Origin: Microstegium vimineum
Lineage: Eukaryota > Streptophyta > Magnoliopsida > Poales > Poaceae
DNA length: 64,000 nucleotides
NCBI GenBank assembly: GCA_022036555.1
Contig: CM039133.1
Location: 43,662,718 to 43,726,717, forward strand
Direction of reading: 5' to 3'
Shown here piece by piece: positions 33,879-45,389 of the stretch. The stretch's first letter is position 1. Every line of letters starts with the position of its first letter. Under the pieces are notes generated by a model. The model had not been told where the DNA came from, ran no database searches, and was given only the letters and a program-made list of their open reading frames with translations. The translations under genes were made by a program, and so were the position numbers.

Positions 33879-36800
33879 TTACAACAGGGATTGGATAACT
33901 GATATCGCACACAGGAGAATTTGCTCTATCTCTTCCATCTCCCTAGCATCCTCATCGGCAGATCCTTCAACCGACTTGATCTTTCTGTTCAGAGCGATGG
34001 CTTGTCGGGCATTGCTGTCCCTCTCTTGTCGCAGGGCTTCGATGGTATCGGGAAGTTGGACCCTCTTCTGGCTGACTGCGTTCAAGGCTTCTTCAACTTT
34101 TCTCAGCTCGGCCTGCAGCTCTTCCTTTCCTGTCGATAATTGGATAAATTCCTGTTCAAGATCAGTGCCGGAAGCTTCCACTTGGCCGATGTTCTTGTGC
34201 TTCTCATCGGTGATTTGCTTAAACTTAAGCATTTCTTCCGTAAGTTTGGATTGAGCATTCCTGTTGGCAATACGGCCTGATACCCGTTGGTATTGGAGTC
34301 GGCGGCTCTCAAGGAAGGCTGCTTGAAGGAGGGTCTCTTCTGCATCGGTAGGTAGTTGGCCTTGGATATCCTTGAAAGTTGTCCTTGCTGCAGTTGAATC
34401 CTGGACGAGCTAGGATGTATCTTGTTGCAGCAAGGAAAGCAGTACTTCGAGTTTGGATTTGACATCTGCCGATAGAGCTAGAGCAGAGCTTTCTTCGTCC
34501 TCATCCTCATCGGGAATGTTGATAGCGAAGGAGAATAGGCTGTCTGCTCGAGCGGGGCCTTCTTGGTGCTCATCCTCGTCCTGGGGGTTAACACCGAAGG
34601 AGAATAAGCTGTCTGGGGAGTCTTGGGCCTGAAAAAAGAAGAAGTTACGATATGCCGATTATAAGGTTATGTTACAGATTTTAGGTGACCAACTTACCAT
34701 TTTAAAGCGAATTTCTTCCCTAGGACTTGGCATGTTGGATGGTCCAGCCTCATCCTGGAGATCGGCAGCAGTTGCCGATGAGTGAGCTTCTGTTGGGGAA
34801 GCAGTTGACGCCGTTGGTGTTGGTGGCGTTGTTGCTGGCATTGCTTCCGATGTAGTAGCTGGCTCCCATGGTGGCGACACCGTTCTCTCATCGGGGATTT
34901 CAGCTGGTGAAGGTGCCGATGCCGATGTCGCCTCCGCTGTTGCAGCGGGTGGTGTTATCTCCTGATCGGGGATGTCGTCCAACGGATGATCAGGGATAGG
35001 AGCCGATGATGGTTCTGCCGTTGGCGCGTCGGCGGTTGGTGATGCGACTAGAGTCGATGACGAGGATGGAGTGGCCAATCTCAGGCATCTTTTCTTCCTT
35101 GGTGCGGCAGTGGGAGATCCAGCCCATTTCGATGAAGCTTGGGGGGCATCGGCAACAGAACTTGGAGATGCTTGTGTGCTTGGAGCAGCTGCCGATGACC
35201 TCATTGCCTGAAAATAGTTAGTGCAAGTCACGTAAAATAAAATGTTGCCGATGAAATAGTATGTGATCGGTATGAGTGAAGATGAGTTTACTGCAAAAAC
35301 TCGTGTCAGGGCAGCAGCAGCAGCCGATGTAGCCTTGGTTTTTGCAGGCGTCGATTTGAGTACCTTCTTGGGGGTGAAGGCAGCTAGCGTGGGGCATTAT
35401 TGCCGATGAGTGATATGGGGTTCATCATTCGGAGATTAAAAGGCTTGCCACTCCTGCTCATGTTGGGAATCGGATCGTCAACCTGTCAAAGCATAAGGGG
35501 GTCAGATGCCGATGATAAGAGTAAAATAATGAGAAATGCATCGGAATGAAAAAAACTTACCACGTCGTCGGGAATGACGTGATTGACGTCAATTATATTC
35601 CGATAGTAGTGTGATGACTTGGCAAATAGTTGATATCTCCATTCTTGCCACCAGAATTTGTATTCATTTGTGATGAAGGATGTTGGTGACCAAGAGGACA
35701 AGTCAATATCCGACATATCGGCATTGGGAGGAAGATTGACAACCTTGTTCCTGTCCATAGCACTGGAGATGGTTTGCCTTGGTTTTACCACCTTGGAGTA
35801 GCAGAGCTTGATCGGCAGTTGGCCAAATGCCAGTTGTCTTGTCGTCGCCGATGGGTAGTAAAACTCGAAGGATGGAGGGGCATTCTTCCCGGTTCCGAAG
35901 ATATTAACTGGGATAGCTCGGGGAACAATGCTGGCCTTCATGATTGTTTGATTTTGAGGCACATTCCCATCGGTAAGGTTGAACAGCAGCGGGAATCGGT
36001 TGTCCTCGTCAATGTATGGCCACCAGAGCCATTCCGAAGCAAGGATTCCGTTATAGAATTTCTGGAAGAACAGGTCAAACTGCTCCGCATCGGCATCGGT
36101 CCCTGGCAACACTATGATGGCCTCTCCAAAGTTGAGTGGAGGACGAGTTGCCGATTCATCATCCCTATATTTGTAATCTTCCGATATGTCCCTTGGAAAT
36201 TGTTGAGCGAACAAGTCGAACTAAAGGGCTTTATACATCTGTGCGTTCAGCCACATATTGATAAACCACCAGGGACCCCCGAGGTTGCCGATGGGCTCGC
36301 CTAGCAGTAACTTCTTGGATACTTGGTGTAGAAGGCGGTATACCGATCCAAGAAGATATCTGCTTAGAGGAAGTCTTGTTCCATCGGCAAGGAGTTCAGC
36401 TGCCGGAAGATGCATGGTGGTGGGTCCGACTGCCCTGCCACAGAAGATGAATTTTTCTAGCCACATATTCAGGAAGATGGCATGCTCCCTCTGGTTTACC
36501 GATCTAGTCTTCTGATACTCTTGGATGTAGCCAGTCCAGCTGCCGATATTCCGAGTGTTCACTTTGTACTCGGCTTTCCTATTGAACAGAGTGAAGGTAT
36601 CGGCAGAAGAGACGTCCAGGCCGGTCAACATATGGACATCGGCAAGGGTAGGGGTGGCTGGTCCATGTCTGAATAGGAAGGCGTTCATGGTGTCAGACCA
36701 GAAGTAGGAGGCAGCCTCAGCATGTTCTCGTTTTTCTCCATATCAGCAATGGAGAGCCTGATGCACTGATCCAAATTGCGCTCTGACCAATAGACTTGCT

Positions 36801-37153
36801 GTGTTCTGATGACCCTAAGGTACCAGTTCTTCCACCCTTTGGTGGGTTTGGGTCATGACCGGAAGGCGTCCTTCCATAATCCTAAACCAAAGCATTCAGA
36901 TCTAAAAGGAATACGGTTGGTTTCTGCGTTGATCATGTAACTGGGATCAGGATTCCCCATTGGGCCTAGGCAGGTGAAGCTGGACTGCTCGAGAGGGATC
37001 ACTACTTTGTTGTATAGTTCCTAGGTTTCGAAAAGAAAAGAAGGAATCAGAAGGAAAGGGGAAGATTATGGATTCATACGGGAAAAGAACTAGCAGGAGG
37101 TTGGATGAGGAGGAAAGTGGATTTACCTTAGGAATGTCGACTTGAATCGCCAT
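33879..37153 (-). pseudogene. Antisense plant-mobile-domain gene with coiled-coil tail
   Basis: On the opposite strand to gag-pol, about five exons can be traced: 37127-37153 (MAIQVDIPK, GT donor), 35561-37020, about 35292-35483, about 34700-35211, about 33897-34629. Exon 2 carries the plant mobile domain: LYNKVVIPLEQSSFTCLG, SDTMNAFLFRHGPATPTLAD, VHMLTGLDVSS, GGPWWFINMWLNAQMY and WLWWPYIDEDNRFPLLF. Exons 3-4 are Ala/Pro/Thr-rich linker. The last exon is a coiled coil (LEQEFIQLSTGKEELQAELR, EALRQERDSNARQAIALNRK) ending near 33897. Decay is clear: TGA near 36853, a frameshift near 36740, a TAG at about 36222, a frameshift near 35400 and a TAG near 34410. Plant mobile domains occur in host silencing/meristem proteins and in Tat-lineage retroelements; the function in the element is unknown. 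Confidence 0.8.
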
Positions 37154-37572
37154 TGGAGCTGAGAAGTGTTCTTGTGGTTCGTACTAGGCTTGGGGAAAGC
37201 ACTGTTGTTTGAACTCGAGAAGGTGTTCTTCGGAGACGCCGCCGGAGGTTGAAGACGAAGGCAGACGAAAAAGTGAAAGTGGGCCTAGGGTAAAAAGGCA
37301 GATTGGATCCTGGTAACTTTTATAAGCTTACTCAGGGGTATTTTGGGATTTCGGTTCATACTGTGCAGGAATGTGGAGAGGCCTGCGGTGGATGTGCGCG
37401 ATAATCAAGGAGATATTGCAACTGTTTGTGCTATAATCGAGGAATTTTATTAATAAATTGCGGTTCTGCGCACGGAGATCGAGGAAGTTGTGCAGTTATC
37501 TCGAAGGTAACGGCTACAGTAGAGAGAATTTCAGCACGTAAAGTATTATACACTCCGAAACTGGGGGGCATG

Positions 37573-38641
37573 TGTTGACACCGTTTTTCGGCACATGTCA
37601 AATGAGCTAAGGCTTGTGTTGATCGGCAGCCGTTTTCCATTGGCATCAGGAAGTCATGAGTCAGTGTTGCCGATGGGAATGTGCTGTGAGAAAACTAAGT
37701 GTGTTGCCGATGGAGACTGGACGATTCTTGCCGACAAGGGTTACTTGGTGAGGTCGAGTCGCCTGAACTGTAAAGTTGCTGATGCCATTGTCGATGAGGA
37801 GATGTTGCCGATGCCGATAGAAGGTTGCCAATAAAAGGTTGTCGATCGGAAAGTATTGCCGATGCCGATGGGCAGGGGGTGCCGATGGGCGTAGGATGAC
37901 TTAGCGGTTGATGTCAGCAAGGGATAATTGATGCTGAAAGAAGGAAATAGCGGATTGAGGCGGTCTGCCGATGGAAAGTTTTCATCGAAGCAAAGACATA
38001 AGGAAACTGGTGATTTCATACCAGTATTATTATAGTAGTTTGAGTCTGACTCCTGCATGAGTCGTTTGTTTTCCTTTAAAATAGGCATGTTTGTTTAGGA
38101 AAATGATATTGTTATTTTAGATCCGACTCCTGCGTGGGTCAAGTTTCCTTAAAGTTAGGAGTTTGTTTTAGGAAAGATACGAGTCGTGTCTTTGTACAAC
38201 TCTCCATGCGGGAGTATAAATATGTGCCCAAGGGCTGCGTGTAATCATATCAATCCAATATCAATCAAATCAATTTACTCTTATTCTACTTTTATCGCAA
38301 TTTACCCTTTATTGCACTAGTCTTATTTTATCTACGAGTTCTTCAAGCTTCGATGGGCTGCATCATCTTGATCTCCGTCAAACCCTTTTAAGTTCCGCAT
38401 GGGAGTATCTCTGAGCTTTGAAATCCGGGCGCATCGCTGTTGTCTCGTTCAACTCTGCTCTAGTTATCCTGATCAAGGCCCAATCTTGACATCCGGGCGT
38501 ATCGCCGTTGTCTTGATTGAATCTTGTTCTAGTTATCGTCCTTGTCGATTAACTGGTCAAATCGACTGGCACGCCTTTGGATATCGAATTTCGGGTATAA
38601 ACCCGAGGTGTTCACAGATCTTGACGCTTTTTGTGTCAACA
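37573..38641 (+). repeat. 3' LTR of family LTR1
   Basis: 1069 bp, same ends as the 5' LTR. It is preceded by the purine stretch actggggggcatg (about 37560-37572), the likely polypurine tract. TATAAAT at 38215-38221. ACGCT duplication follows at 38642-38646. Confidence 0.95.
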
Positions 38642-39668
38642 ACGCTGCATTTCAATTGACCGTTGAAATCTGAATGCGCATCAGCTCATGGCCGTTGGAG
38701 CCGTTGGTACTGTATTTATGTGTCAGAGTGATATATTTTTTATTATTGTGAAGAGAGCGGGTTCTATATATTGTACCTGGTTCTCTATGAACACAACCCC
38801 ACAGTGTAAAGTACTCGGGTCTATAATTGCATTAAACGCATGGAACCAGCTTCAACCACCACACTGCGGACGCTCGTACACCAGTCCATTAGATTCTCTA
38901 CTCCTAATAAGACGATACTAGAATCGTCCACATACTGCTTCGCCCCGCCCGCAACCAAGGCATCGCCCGACTCCTTCGCGCCGATAGGTGGACCCCACAT
39001 GCAGAGATGCGCCCCTCGCTCCCCACGCACACCGGGCCTCGTCTATGCAGATTTGAGATGCGGTGGTCGCGCCGGCAGCAGGCCCCCTTCCACCACCGCG
39101 ACCTCGACCTCCGCTCTGGCGAGGAAGCGCCGCCGCCGGTCCTTTGGGCCCCGACCACCACCCCGCGGCCAGATCCATCCCTTCTTGGTGGCTTCCGCTC
39201 GGATTCGATTGGAGGACCAAGGGTGGACGACGAGGCCAACGCGGCGGCCCCCGCGGCGGAGGCCTGACCTCTCCTCCGTGCCCTGGGGTGTGAAGCCGCC
39301 GTGGGTCGGCTCGCGCGTGGCCGTCAGGCCTCCGCGACTGTTGTGACCCCGACTGCCCCCGACCGACGCGGGACCAGCAATAGCATCGTATACGCCGTCG
39401 TCGGCGCGATTTCACCCTGACGAGCATCGCTGCCCTGCGCGTACCGGACCTTGCCACCTGGTTGCCGAGCTCTCTCTCGCCTGAACACAGCATCGTCCAC
39501 AAGAACAAGGATCTCCTTCGCCTCTGCACTCGCATCACCCATCAGAAAGGTCCCAAAATTTTCCTCTCCCCATAAACTACATGTGCTTACATGCCAGCAA
39601 ATTAGTATCTGCTCCCCGTCAATTAGCTCCCAAACAGGGAACAGACCGATCATGGTCTTTGTACATGT
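38642..39668. other. Host segment between the two gypsy elements
   Basis: The first half is AT-rich. 38940-39350 is strongly GC-rich with open frames on both strands (Pro/Arg-rich on plus) but no domain I recognise. With element A and one CATGT copy removed, 39600-39668 joins 52465 directly (atggtctttgtacatgt to cttgttgttgc). This host sequence may be a 5' exon and intron of an unknown gene, or non-genic. Confidence 0.4.
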
Positions 39669-40528
39669 TGTCGGGTACAAAGGTAAGGGGTACCCTAACC
39701 TGTGATAATCTAATGTCTAAACATCCAGGCGAAATCCGACAGGCGACCAGGGATTGAAGGAAGGCCCATCAGGGGAAGGCCTACCCCACTGGCAGAAAGG
39801 GCAGGCCATGGGCCAGCCCATTACCAGAGGGATGGTAGGTGGAGTGATCTTCGACCTCGATCCCCTGAATGACGGAGAAGAGGTCAAACGAACGACCCTC
39901 TGCCGCGACCCCTCGACCGACTGAAAGGAGGATCTAACGAGCGCCCCCCAACCTCGACCCCTCAGATGACAGAGAGAGGTCGATCGAATCCCCCTCGACT
40001 CCAACCCCCCGAAGTGACGGACAGGGGGTCGAACGAACGACCCCCAAACAGGAGGCTCGATCTGCTCACCTGCTCCTGGTATGGCATAAAGGGAATCCTA
40101 TGCTAGGGTCAGTCCCCACCTAATGCCATGGGCACTCACTACCTCGGTCAAATCCGTCAAGTCATCACCCATACCCGGATTACCCGTCGACCGTACAACT
40201 ACTGCAGCCATGCCTCGAGTACGGAGCACCCCCTCGAATCTTGGGCGAGGCAGCCCTCGACCGCGTTCTCAGGAATGTGTCAGGGTCATGCAGGCCCCGA
40301 TACCCCTCGACCCGGGGGCTCGACCCTCATCCCCAACTACTACGGCATGGGCCCGTCCGATCCGTCCCGCTTCAACTGTGGAGTTCGCAGGTTCCACGCC
40401 ATGCCGTCCGACGACGACCGGTCCACCATCACCATGCCTCAGAACACCAGAAGTACAGGAGGAGCATGCCGCTACAGCGATCGACGTCTCGTCACAGACA
40501 TGGCGCACGGACACGCCTCCCATACCAA
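39669..40528 (+). repeat. 5' LTR of element A, 3' part deleted
   Basis: It matches 51109-51968 of the 3' LTR up to the shared ccataccaa, then diverges into gag. About 490 bp, including the TATAAAAG box, are missing, so this copy has no 5' promoter. Confidence 0.9.
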
Positions 40529-41585
40529 GAGGGACAACAACAACAAGAAGAAGAAGAACCAACAGGGTCGACGTAACATCGATCCTGACGATCTTGTGGC
40601 TGCGGCAGACCAGAAGAAGCCTCGAGGTCCCCCTCCAGACGGGGGCATCTTCGATAAAATGCTGAAAGAGCCCTGCCCCTATCACAAGGGGCCCACCAAC
40701 CACAGTCTCGAGGACTGTCGCATGCTCAAGAAGTACTATGGCTTTCTCGGCCTCAAGAAAGACGACAAGGAGGACCCACAAGACGGGGGAGATGGCAAGA
40801 AGGAGGGTTTCCCCAAGATTCTCGACTATTTCATGATCTTCGGGGGACCCTAGACCCGACTCAGTGCGCGTCAGCGCAAGAGTGAGCGTCGGGAAGTCTT
40901 CTCCGTTCGTGCCCGGGGCCCCCGATACCTCAACCGGTCGCACGTACCGATCACCTTCGACCAGGACGACCACCCCAAACACGTCCCCGACGCAGGGGTC
41001 TACCCACTCGTCGTCGACCCAATCATACTCAACACCCGCCTCACCAAGGTACTCATGGATGGGGGGAGGAGCCTCAACATCATCTTCGCCGAAACCCTCG
41101 GCCTCCTGGGGATCCCGAGAACCATGCTCCTGCCCAGCGCGGGGGGATTCCACGGGATCGTCCCAGGGAAGAAGGCACTCCCGATCGGTCGCGTCAAGCT
41201 GCCTGTCTACTTCGGCACCCCCTCGAACTTCAGGAGCGAGGAACTGACCTTTGAAGTGGTCGGATTCCACAGCACCTACCACGCCATCATCGGTCGACCT
41301 GGGTACGCCAAGTTCATGGCGATCCCAAACTACACCTACCTCAAGCTGAAGATGCCGGGGCCCAAGGGAGTCATCACCGTCGACACCTCCTACGAGCACG
41401 CCTACGACTGTGACGTCGAGTGCGTAGAAAGCGTCGAGGCGGTCGATCAATCGGCCATCCTCGCGGCCCTCGACGACTTCTCCAAGGAGATCCCCGACCC
41501 CAAACGACGCGCCAGCGACTTCGAGCCCGCGGAGGACACCAAGACCATCCCGCTTGACCCAACCACGCGGATGGGAAGGTGCTGA
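40529..41585 (+). pseudogene. gag tail and protease of element A
   Basis: The frame reads the linker DPDDLVAAADQKKPRGPP and then CPYHKGPTNHSLEDCRMLKK, a Cys/His motif found near the end of gag in this family. A TAG (about 40852-40854) follows MIFGGP. In a second frame comes protease: NTRLTKVLMDGGRSLNIIF (about 41029), where the usual Ser/Thr after the double Gly is Arg, and YHAIIGRPGYAKFMAIPNY, the second conserved block. A frameshift near 41565 ends the frame before the RT part. Most of gag is lost in the deletion at 40528. Confidence 0.85.
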
Positions 41586-41599
41586 CGGTCAGCGCCACT

Positions 41600-43362
41600 C
41601 TCGAGCCCAAATAGGAAATCGTGCTCGTTGACTTTCTCCGCGCGAATGCTGACATGTTTGCGTGGAGTCCCTCGGGCATGTCGAGCATTCCGAGGGATGT
41701 CGCCGAGCACTCCTTGGACATCCGAGCCGGATCCAAACCGGTGAAACAACGGCTGCGCCGCTTCGACGAGGAGAAGCGCAGAATCATCGGGGAGGAGGTC
41801 GACAAGCTTTTGAAGGCCGGGTTCATCAAGGAGGTTCATCATCCTGAGTGGTTAGCTAATCCTGTACTGGTCAAGAAAAAGAATGGAAAGGATAGAATGT
41901 GCGTAGATTACACTGGTCTAAACAAAGCATGTCCTAAGGTTCCTTTTCCACTACCACGTATTGATCAAATAGTTGATTCCACTGCGGGATGCGATGCTCT
42001 TTGCTTTCTCGACGCATATTCTAGCTATCACCAAATAAAGATGAAGGAGTCCGATCAGCTCGCGACTTCCTTCATCACCCCTTTTGGCATGTTTTGCTAC
42101 CTCACGATGCCATTCGGCTTGCGAAATGCTGGGGCCACGTACCAACGATGCATGCTCCATGTCTTTGGACACTATATAGGACCAACCGTCGAGACCTACG
42201 TCGATGACATCGTAGTCAAATCCAAGAAAGTCGAGAACCTAGTCGAGGAACTTGAAATCGCATTCGGGTGTCTCAGGGCTAATCTTTTAAAGCTAAATCC
42301 CGAGAAGTGTGTCTTCGGGGTCCCTCGAGGTATGCTCCTAGGGTACATAGTCTCCTAGCGCGGGATCGAGGCCAACCCTGAGAAGGTAGCCGCGATCACT
42401 AGGATGGGCCCGATCAGGGATCTTAAGGGCGTACAAAGGGTCACAGGGTGCCTCGCTGCCCTCAGCCGATTCATTTCGCGGCTCGGGGAGAAAGCACTTC
42501 CCCTTTATCGACTCCTTAAGAAAACAGAGCATTTCGCATGGACCGTCGAGGCTGAGGAATCACTTTCCAAACTCAAAGCCTTGCTCACCTCGCCGCCTGT
42601 TTTGGTGGCCCCAATCCCCGCTGAGTCCCTCCTACTTTATGTTGCTGCAACTACCCAGGTAGTCAGCGCGGCTATAGTGGTCGAGAGGCTGGAGGAGGGG
42701 CACACCCTGCTGGTGCAGACGCCCGTCTACTTTGTAAGTGAGGTACTCTCAGAAACCAAAGTGAGATACCCCCACATCCAGAAGCTGCTATACGCCGTCG
42801 TCCTCACTCGAAGAAAACTCCAACACTATTTCCTGGGCCACCCGGTAACTGTGGTTTCGTCTTTCCCTCTCGGGGAGATAATCCAAAACCGGGAGGCATC
42901 AGGAAGAATAGCCAAGTGGTCGGTCGAGCTCATGAGGGAGACTCTCTCCTACGCTCCTCAGAAGGCCATCAAGTCTCAGATATTGGCGGATTTCATCGCA
43001 GAATGGACCGACACCCAACAGCCCCCGGCACAAATACAGGCCGAACTATGGACCATGTACTTCGACGAATCGTTGATGAAGACGGGAGCGGGCGCTGGAC
43101 TGCTGTTCATATCTCCCTCAGAATCCACATGCGCTACGTCATCCGCCTTCACTTCGCCGCCTCCAACAACGTAGCCAAGTACGAGGCCCTCGTCAATGGT
43201 CTGCGCATCGCCATCGATCTTGGGGTCTGGCGCCTCAACATTCGAGGGGACTCGCAGCTGGTGATTGACCAAGTGATGAAAGCCTCGAGCTGCCACGATC
43301 ATAAGATGGAAGCCTACTGCAGAGAGGTCAGAAAGCTTGAAGACAAATTCCATGGCCTCTAG
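41600..43362 (+). pseudogene. Reverse transcriptase, RNase H and second RNase H of element A
   Basis: From 41621: NADMFAWSPSGMSSIPRDVA, EVDKLLKAGFIKEVHHPEW, LVKKKNGKDRMCVDYTGLNK, FLDAYSSYHQIKM (first catalytic Asp), MPFGLRNAGATYQRCM and YVDD at 42197-42208. A TAG at 42356-42358 interrupts LLGYIVS-stop-RGIE. The frame resumes with the thumb, then RNase H (VYFVSEVLSETKVRYPHIQK, LLYAVVLTRRKLQHYFLGH). The second RNase H begins WTMYFDESLMKTGAGAG, then shifts frame near 43120 to continue NNVAKYEALVNGL and IRGDSQLVIDQV. It ends in TAG at 43360-43362, before NEATDELAK. The RT catalytic residues are intact but the frame is not. Confidence 0.9.
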
Positions 43363-43430
43363 CTCAACCACATCGCCCGCCGATACAACGAAGCCACTGA
43401 TGAGCTAGCAAAATCGCATCCACTCGAGGT

Positions 43431-44849
43431 ATGGTTGCTCCTGACATCTTTTCTAGGGATCTTCACAAGCCATCGGATGATCTAAGCTCGGGGGCTCCCG
43501 CCCTCGAACAAGAAATCGACCCCTCTCCCTCGACGAATCCCCCCTCCAATGGGGATGAAGTCATGGAGATCAACGGAACGACCGCAACCCCAACCTCCTC
43601 GACAGACTGGCGCGCACCCTACCTCGAATATCTGATACGAGGCGAGCTCCCAGAGGACCGTACCGAAGCCCAACGCATAGCCTGACGTGCCAAAACCTAC
43701 GTCTTGTACGGGGATGGCCGCGAGCTGTATCGACGCAGCCCTACTGGTATACTCCAACGATGCCTCACCATCGAGGAGGGGAGGGCACTACTAAAGGACA
43801 TACACTCGGGGGCTGGTGGCCACCACGCTGCACCGAGGACTCTAGTAGGGAACGCCTTTCGACAAGGCTTCTATTGGCCGACAGTTATCGCCGATGCCAC
43901 CAAACTCGTCCGATCTTGCAAGGGATGCCAGTTCTACGCTAGGCAAACACACCTCCCGGCCCAAGCTCTGCAGATGATACCCATAACTTGGTCGTTTGCT
44001 GTATGGGAACTCGACATGGTCGGCCCCTTAAAGAAAGCAAAAGGTGGCCAAACCCATCTCCTCGTGGCCATAGACAAATTCTCGAAATGGATCGAGGCTC
44101 GACCCATCACCAATATTCAGTCCCAACAAGCTCTGTTGTTCTTCACAGACATCATCCATCGCTTCGGGGTCCCCAACGTCATTATCACCGACAACGGCAC
44201 GCAGTTCACCGACCAAAAGTTCTTGAACTTCTGTGATCACCACAACATCAGGGTGAACTAGTCTGCAGTTGCCCACCCTCGAACTAACGGTCAGGTCGAG
44301 CGGGCTAATGGCATGGTTTTGCAGGGACTCAAGCCAAGGATCTTCGACCGACTAAACAAGCACGACAAAAGATGGATCGATGAGTTGTCCTCTGTCCTAT
44401 GGAGTCTCAGAACAATGCCAAGCCGAGCTACGGGCTTCTCCCCATTTTTCTTGGTCTATGGGTCCGAGGCCGTCCTCCCCACTAATCTCGAGTACGGGTC
44501 CCCTTGATTAAAGGCCTACAATGAACAAGCCAACGTAGCAACCCGAGAGGACTCCCTTGACCAGCTTGAGGAAGCCCAGGACATGGCCCTCTTCAAGTCA
44601 GCAAGGTACCAACAGACGCTCCGACGCTACCACGACAAGCACGTACGCAAAAGGGACCTCGACGTCGGAGACCTCGTACTACACCGCCGACAAAGCAACA
44701 AGGGCGTCACAAAATGACGCCACCATGGGAAGGACCCTTCATCGTGGCAGAAGTGTTAAAGCCAGGGACCTACAAGATGAAGAACAGCAAGGGCGAAATC
44801 TTCACCAACGCATGGAACATCGAACAGCTACGTCGCTTTTACCCCTAGG
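43431..44849 (+). pseudogene. Integrase of element A
   Basis: An acidic/Pro-rich linker is followed by a TGA (43683-43685), then YVLYGDGRELYRRSPTGILQ. The zinc-binding HSGAGGHH...CKGCQFYA spans about 43804-43938. The core has ELDMVGP (first Asp), ITDNGTQFTD (second Asp) and NGQVERAN (Glu), so the DDE triad is complete. Stops occur at 44259-44261 (after IRVN), 44505-44507 (after YGSP), and a frameshift near 44705. The C-terminal PWEGPF...NAWNIEQLRRF-type end closes near 44846. Compared with LTR1 integrase it keeps its catalytic residues. Confidence 0.9.
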
Positions 44850-45389
44850 GCCTCGAGGCCTTGTACATTTTCTGCATTATGTACATATATCGCATCATGA
44901 ACGAATAAAGTGTTCTCGAAATACATTTCACGTTCGTTCATAACTTTGAGGTAGCCTCGACTTCGCTCCTGGAAAGTCAAGCCTCCCTCGGGGGCTGACA
45001 GGGGGGACCCCCTCCCTAAGTCCCTTAAAAACCAGAACGTTTTTTCAAAACTCAACGCTTCCCTCTCCATCTTCGCCTCGAGTATGCTCCGTGACTAAGT
45101 TAAGAACGCCTCGAACTCCCTAAGGGTCGAGGGTCGTCGAGCCGGGGGCTCTCCTACGCCTCCGGGCTATGGTACCCCCACTCGCTCCCCCCCCTCGAGG
45201 GATACAAGCGCGTGTCAAACACTTAGTCTAAAAGCACAAACTTAGGCAAAGAGAAACAGAGACAGCTCGAGAAATAAAAGCACCCAGATGCATCTCAAAT
45301 AAAATGCATTAAAGGTTCTGAAGCCCCTAGGGGCTCGACATCGAAGTGTTGCAAAAACTAACCTATTACATGGACCTTCTTATCCAGAT
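44850..45389. other. Spacer between integrase and the convergent antisense gene, element A
   Basis: Non-coding. It probably holds the convergent 3' untranslated regions of both transcription units. The same block, about 85% alike by eye, is at 58345-58880 in element B. Confidence 0.45.

Larger units (their letters stand above)
25743..38641 (+). mobile_element. Ty3/gypsy LTR retrotransposon, Tat-lineage type (family LTR1), full length but defective
   Basis: LTRs of 1068 and 1069 bp begin TGTTGACACC and end GTGTCAACA. A perfect 5-bp duplication ACGCT flanks the element (25738-25742, 38642-38646). Domain order is gag, protease, RT, RNase H, a second RNase H-like domain, integrase. After integrase comes a 3.3 kb antisense gene with a plant-mobile-domain core. 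The extra RNase H and the 3' antisense gene are hallmarks of the Tat branch. By eye the two LTRs differ at about 34 substitutions plus two small indels, about 97% identity, so the insertion is fairly young. The element still has at least six in-frame stops and several frameshifts, and cannot transpose autonomously. Confidence 0.95.

Noticed and set aside
38840..39346. Plus-strand 168-codon frame as a host gene
   Set aside because: GC-rich with equally long frames on the other strand and no recognisable motif. I kept it only as part of an uncharacterised host segment.
40269..41450. Minus-strand open frame of 393 codons
   Set aside because: It is the complement of the gag tail and protease of element A. 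High GC content keeps antisense frames open; the product has no domain and the plus strand has clear ones.
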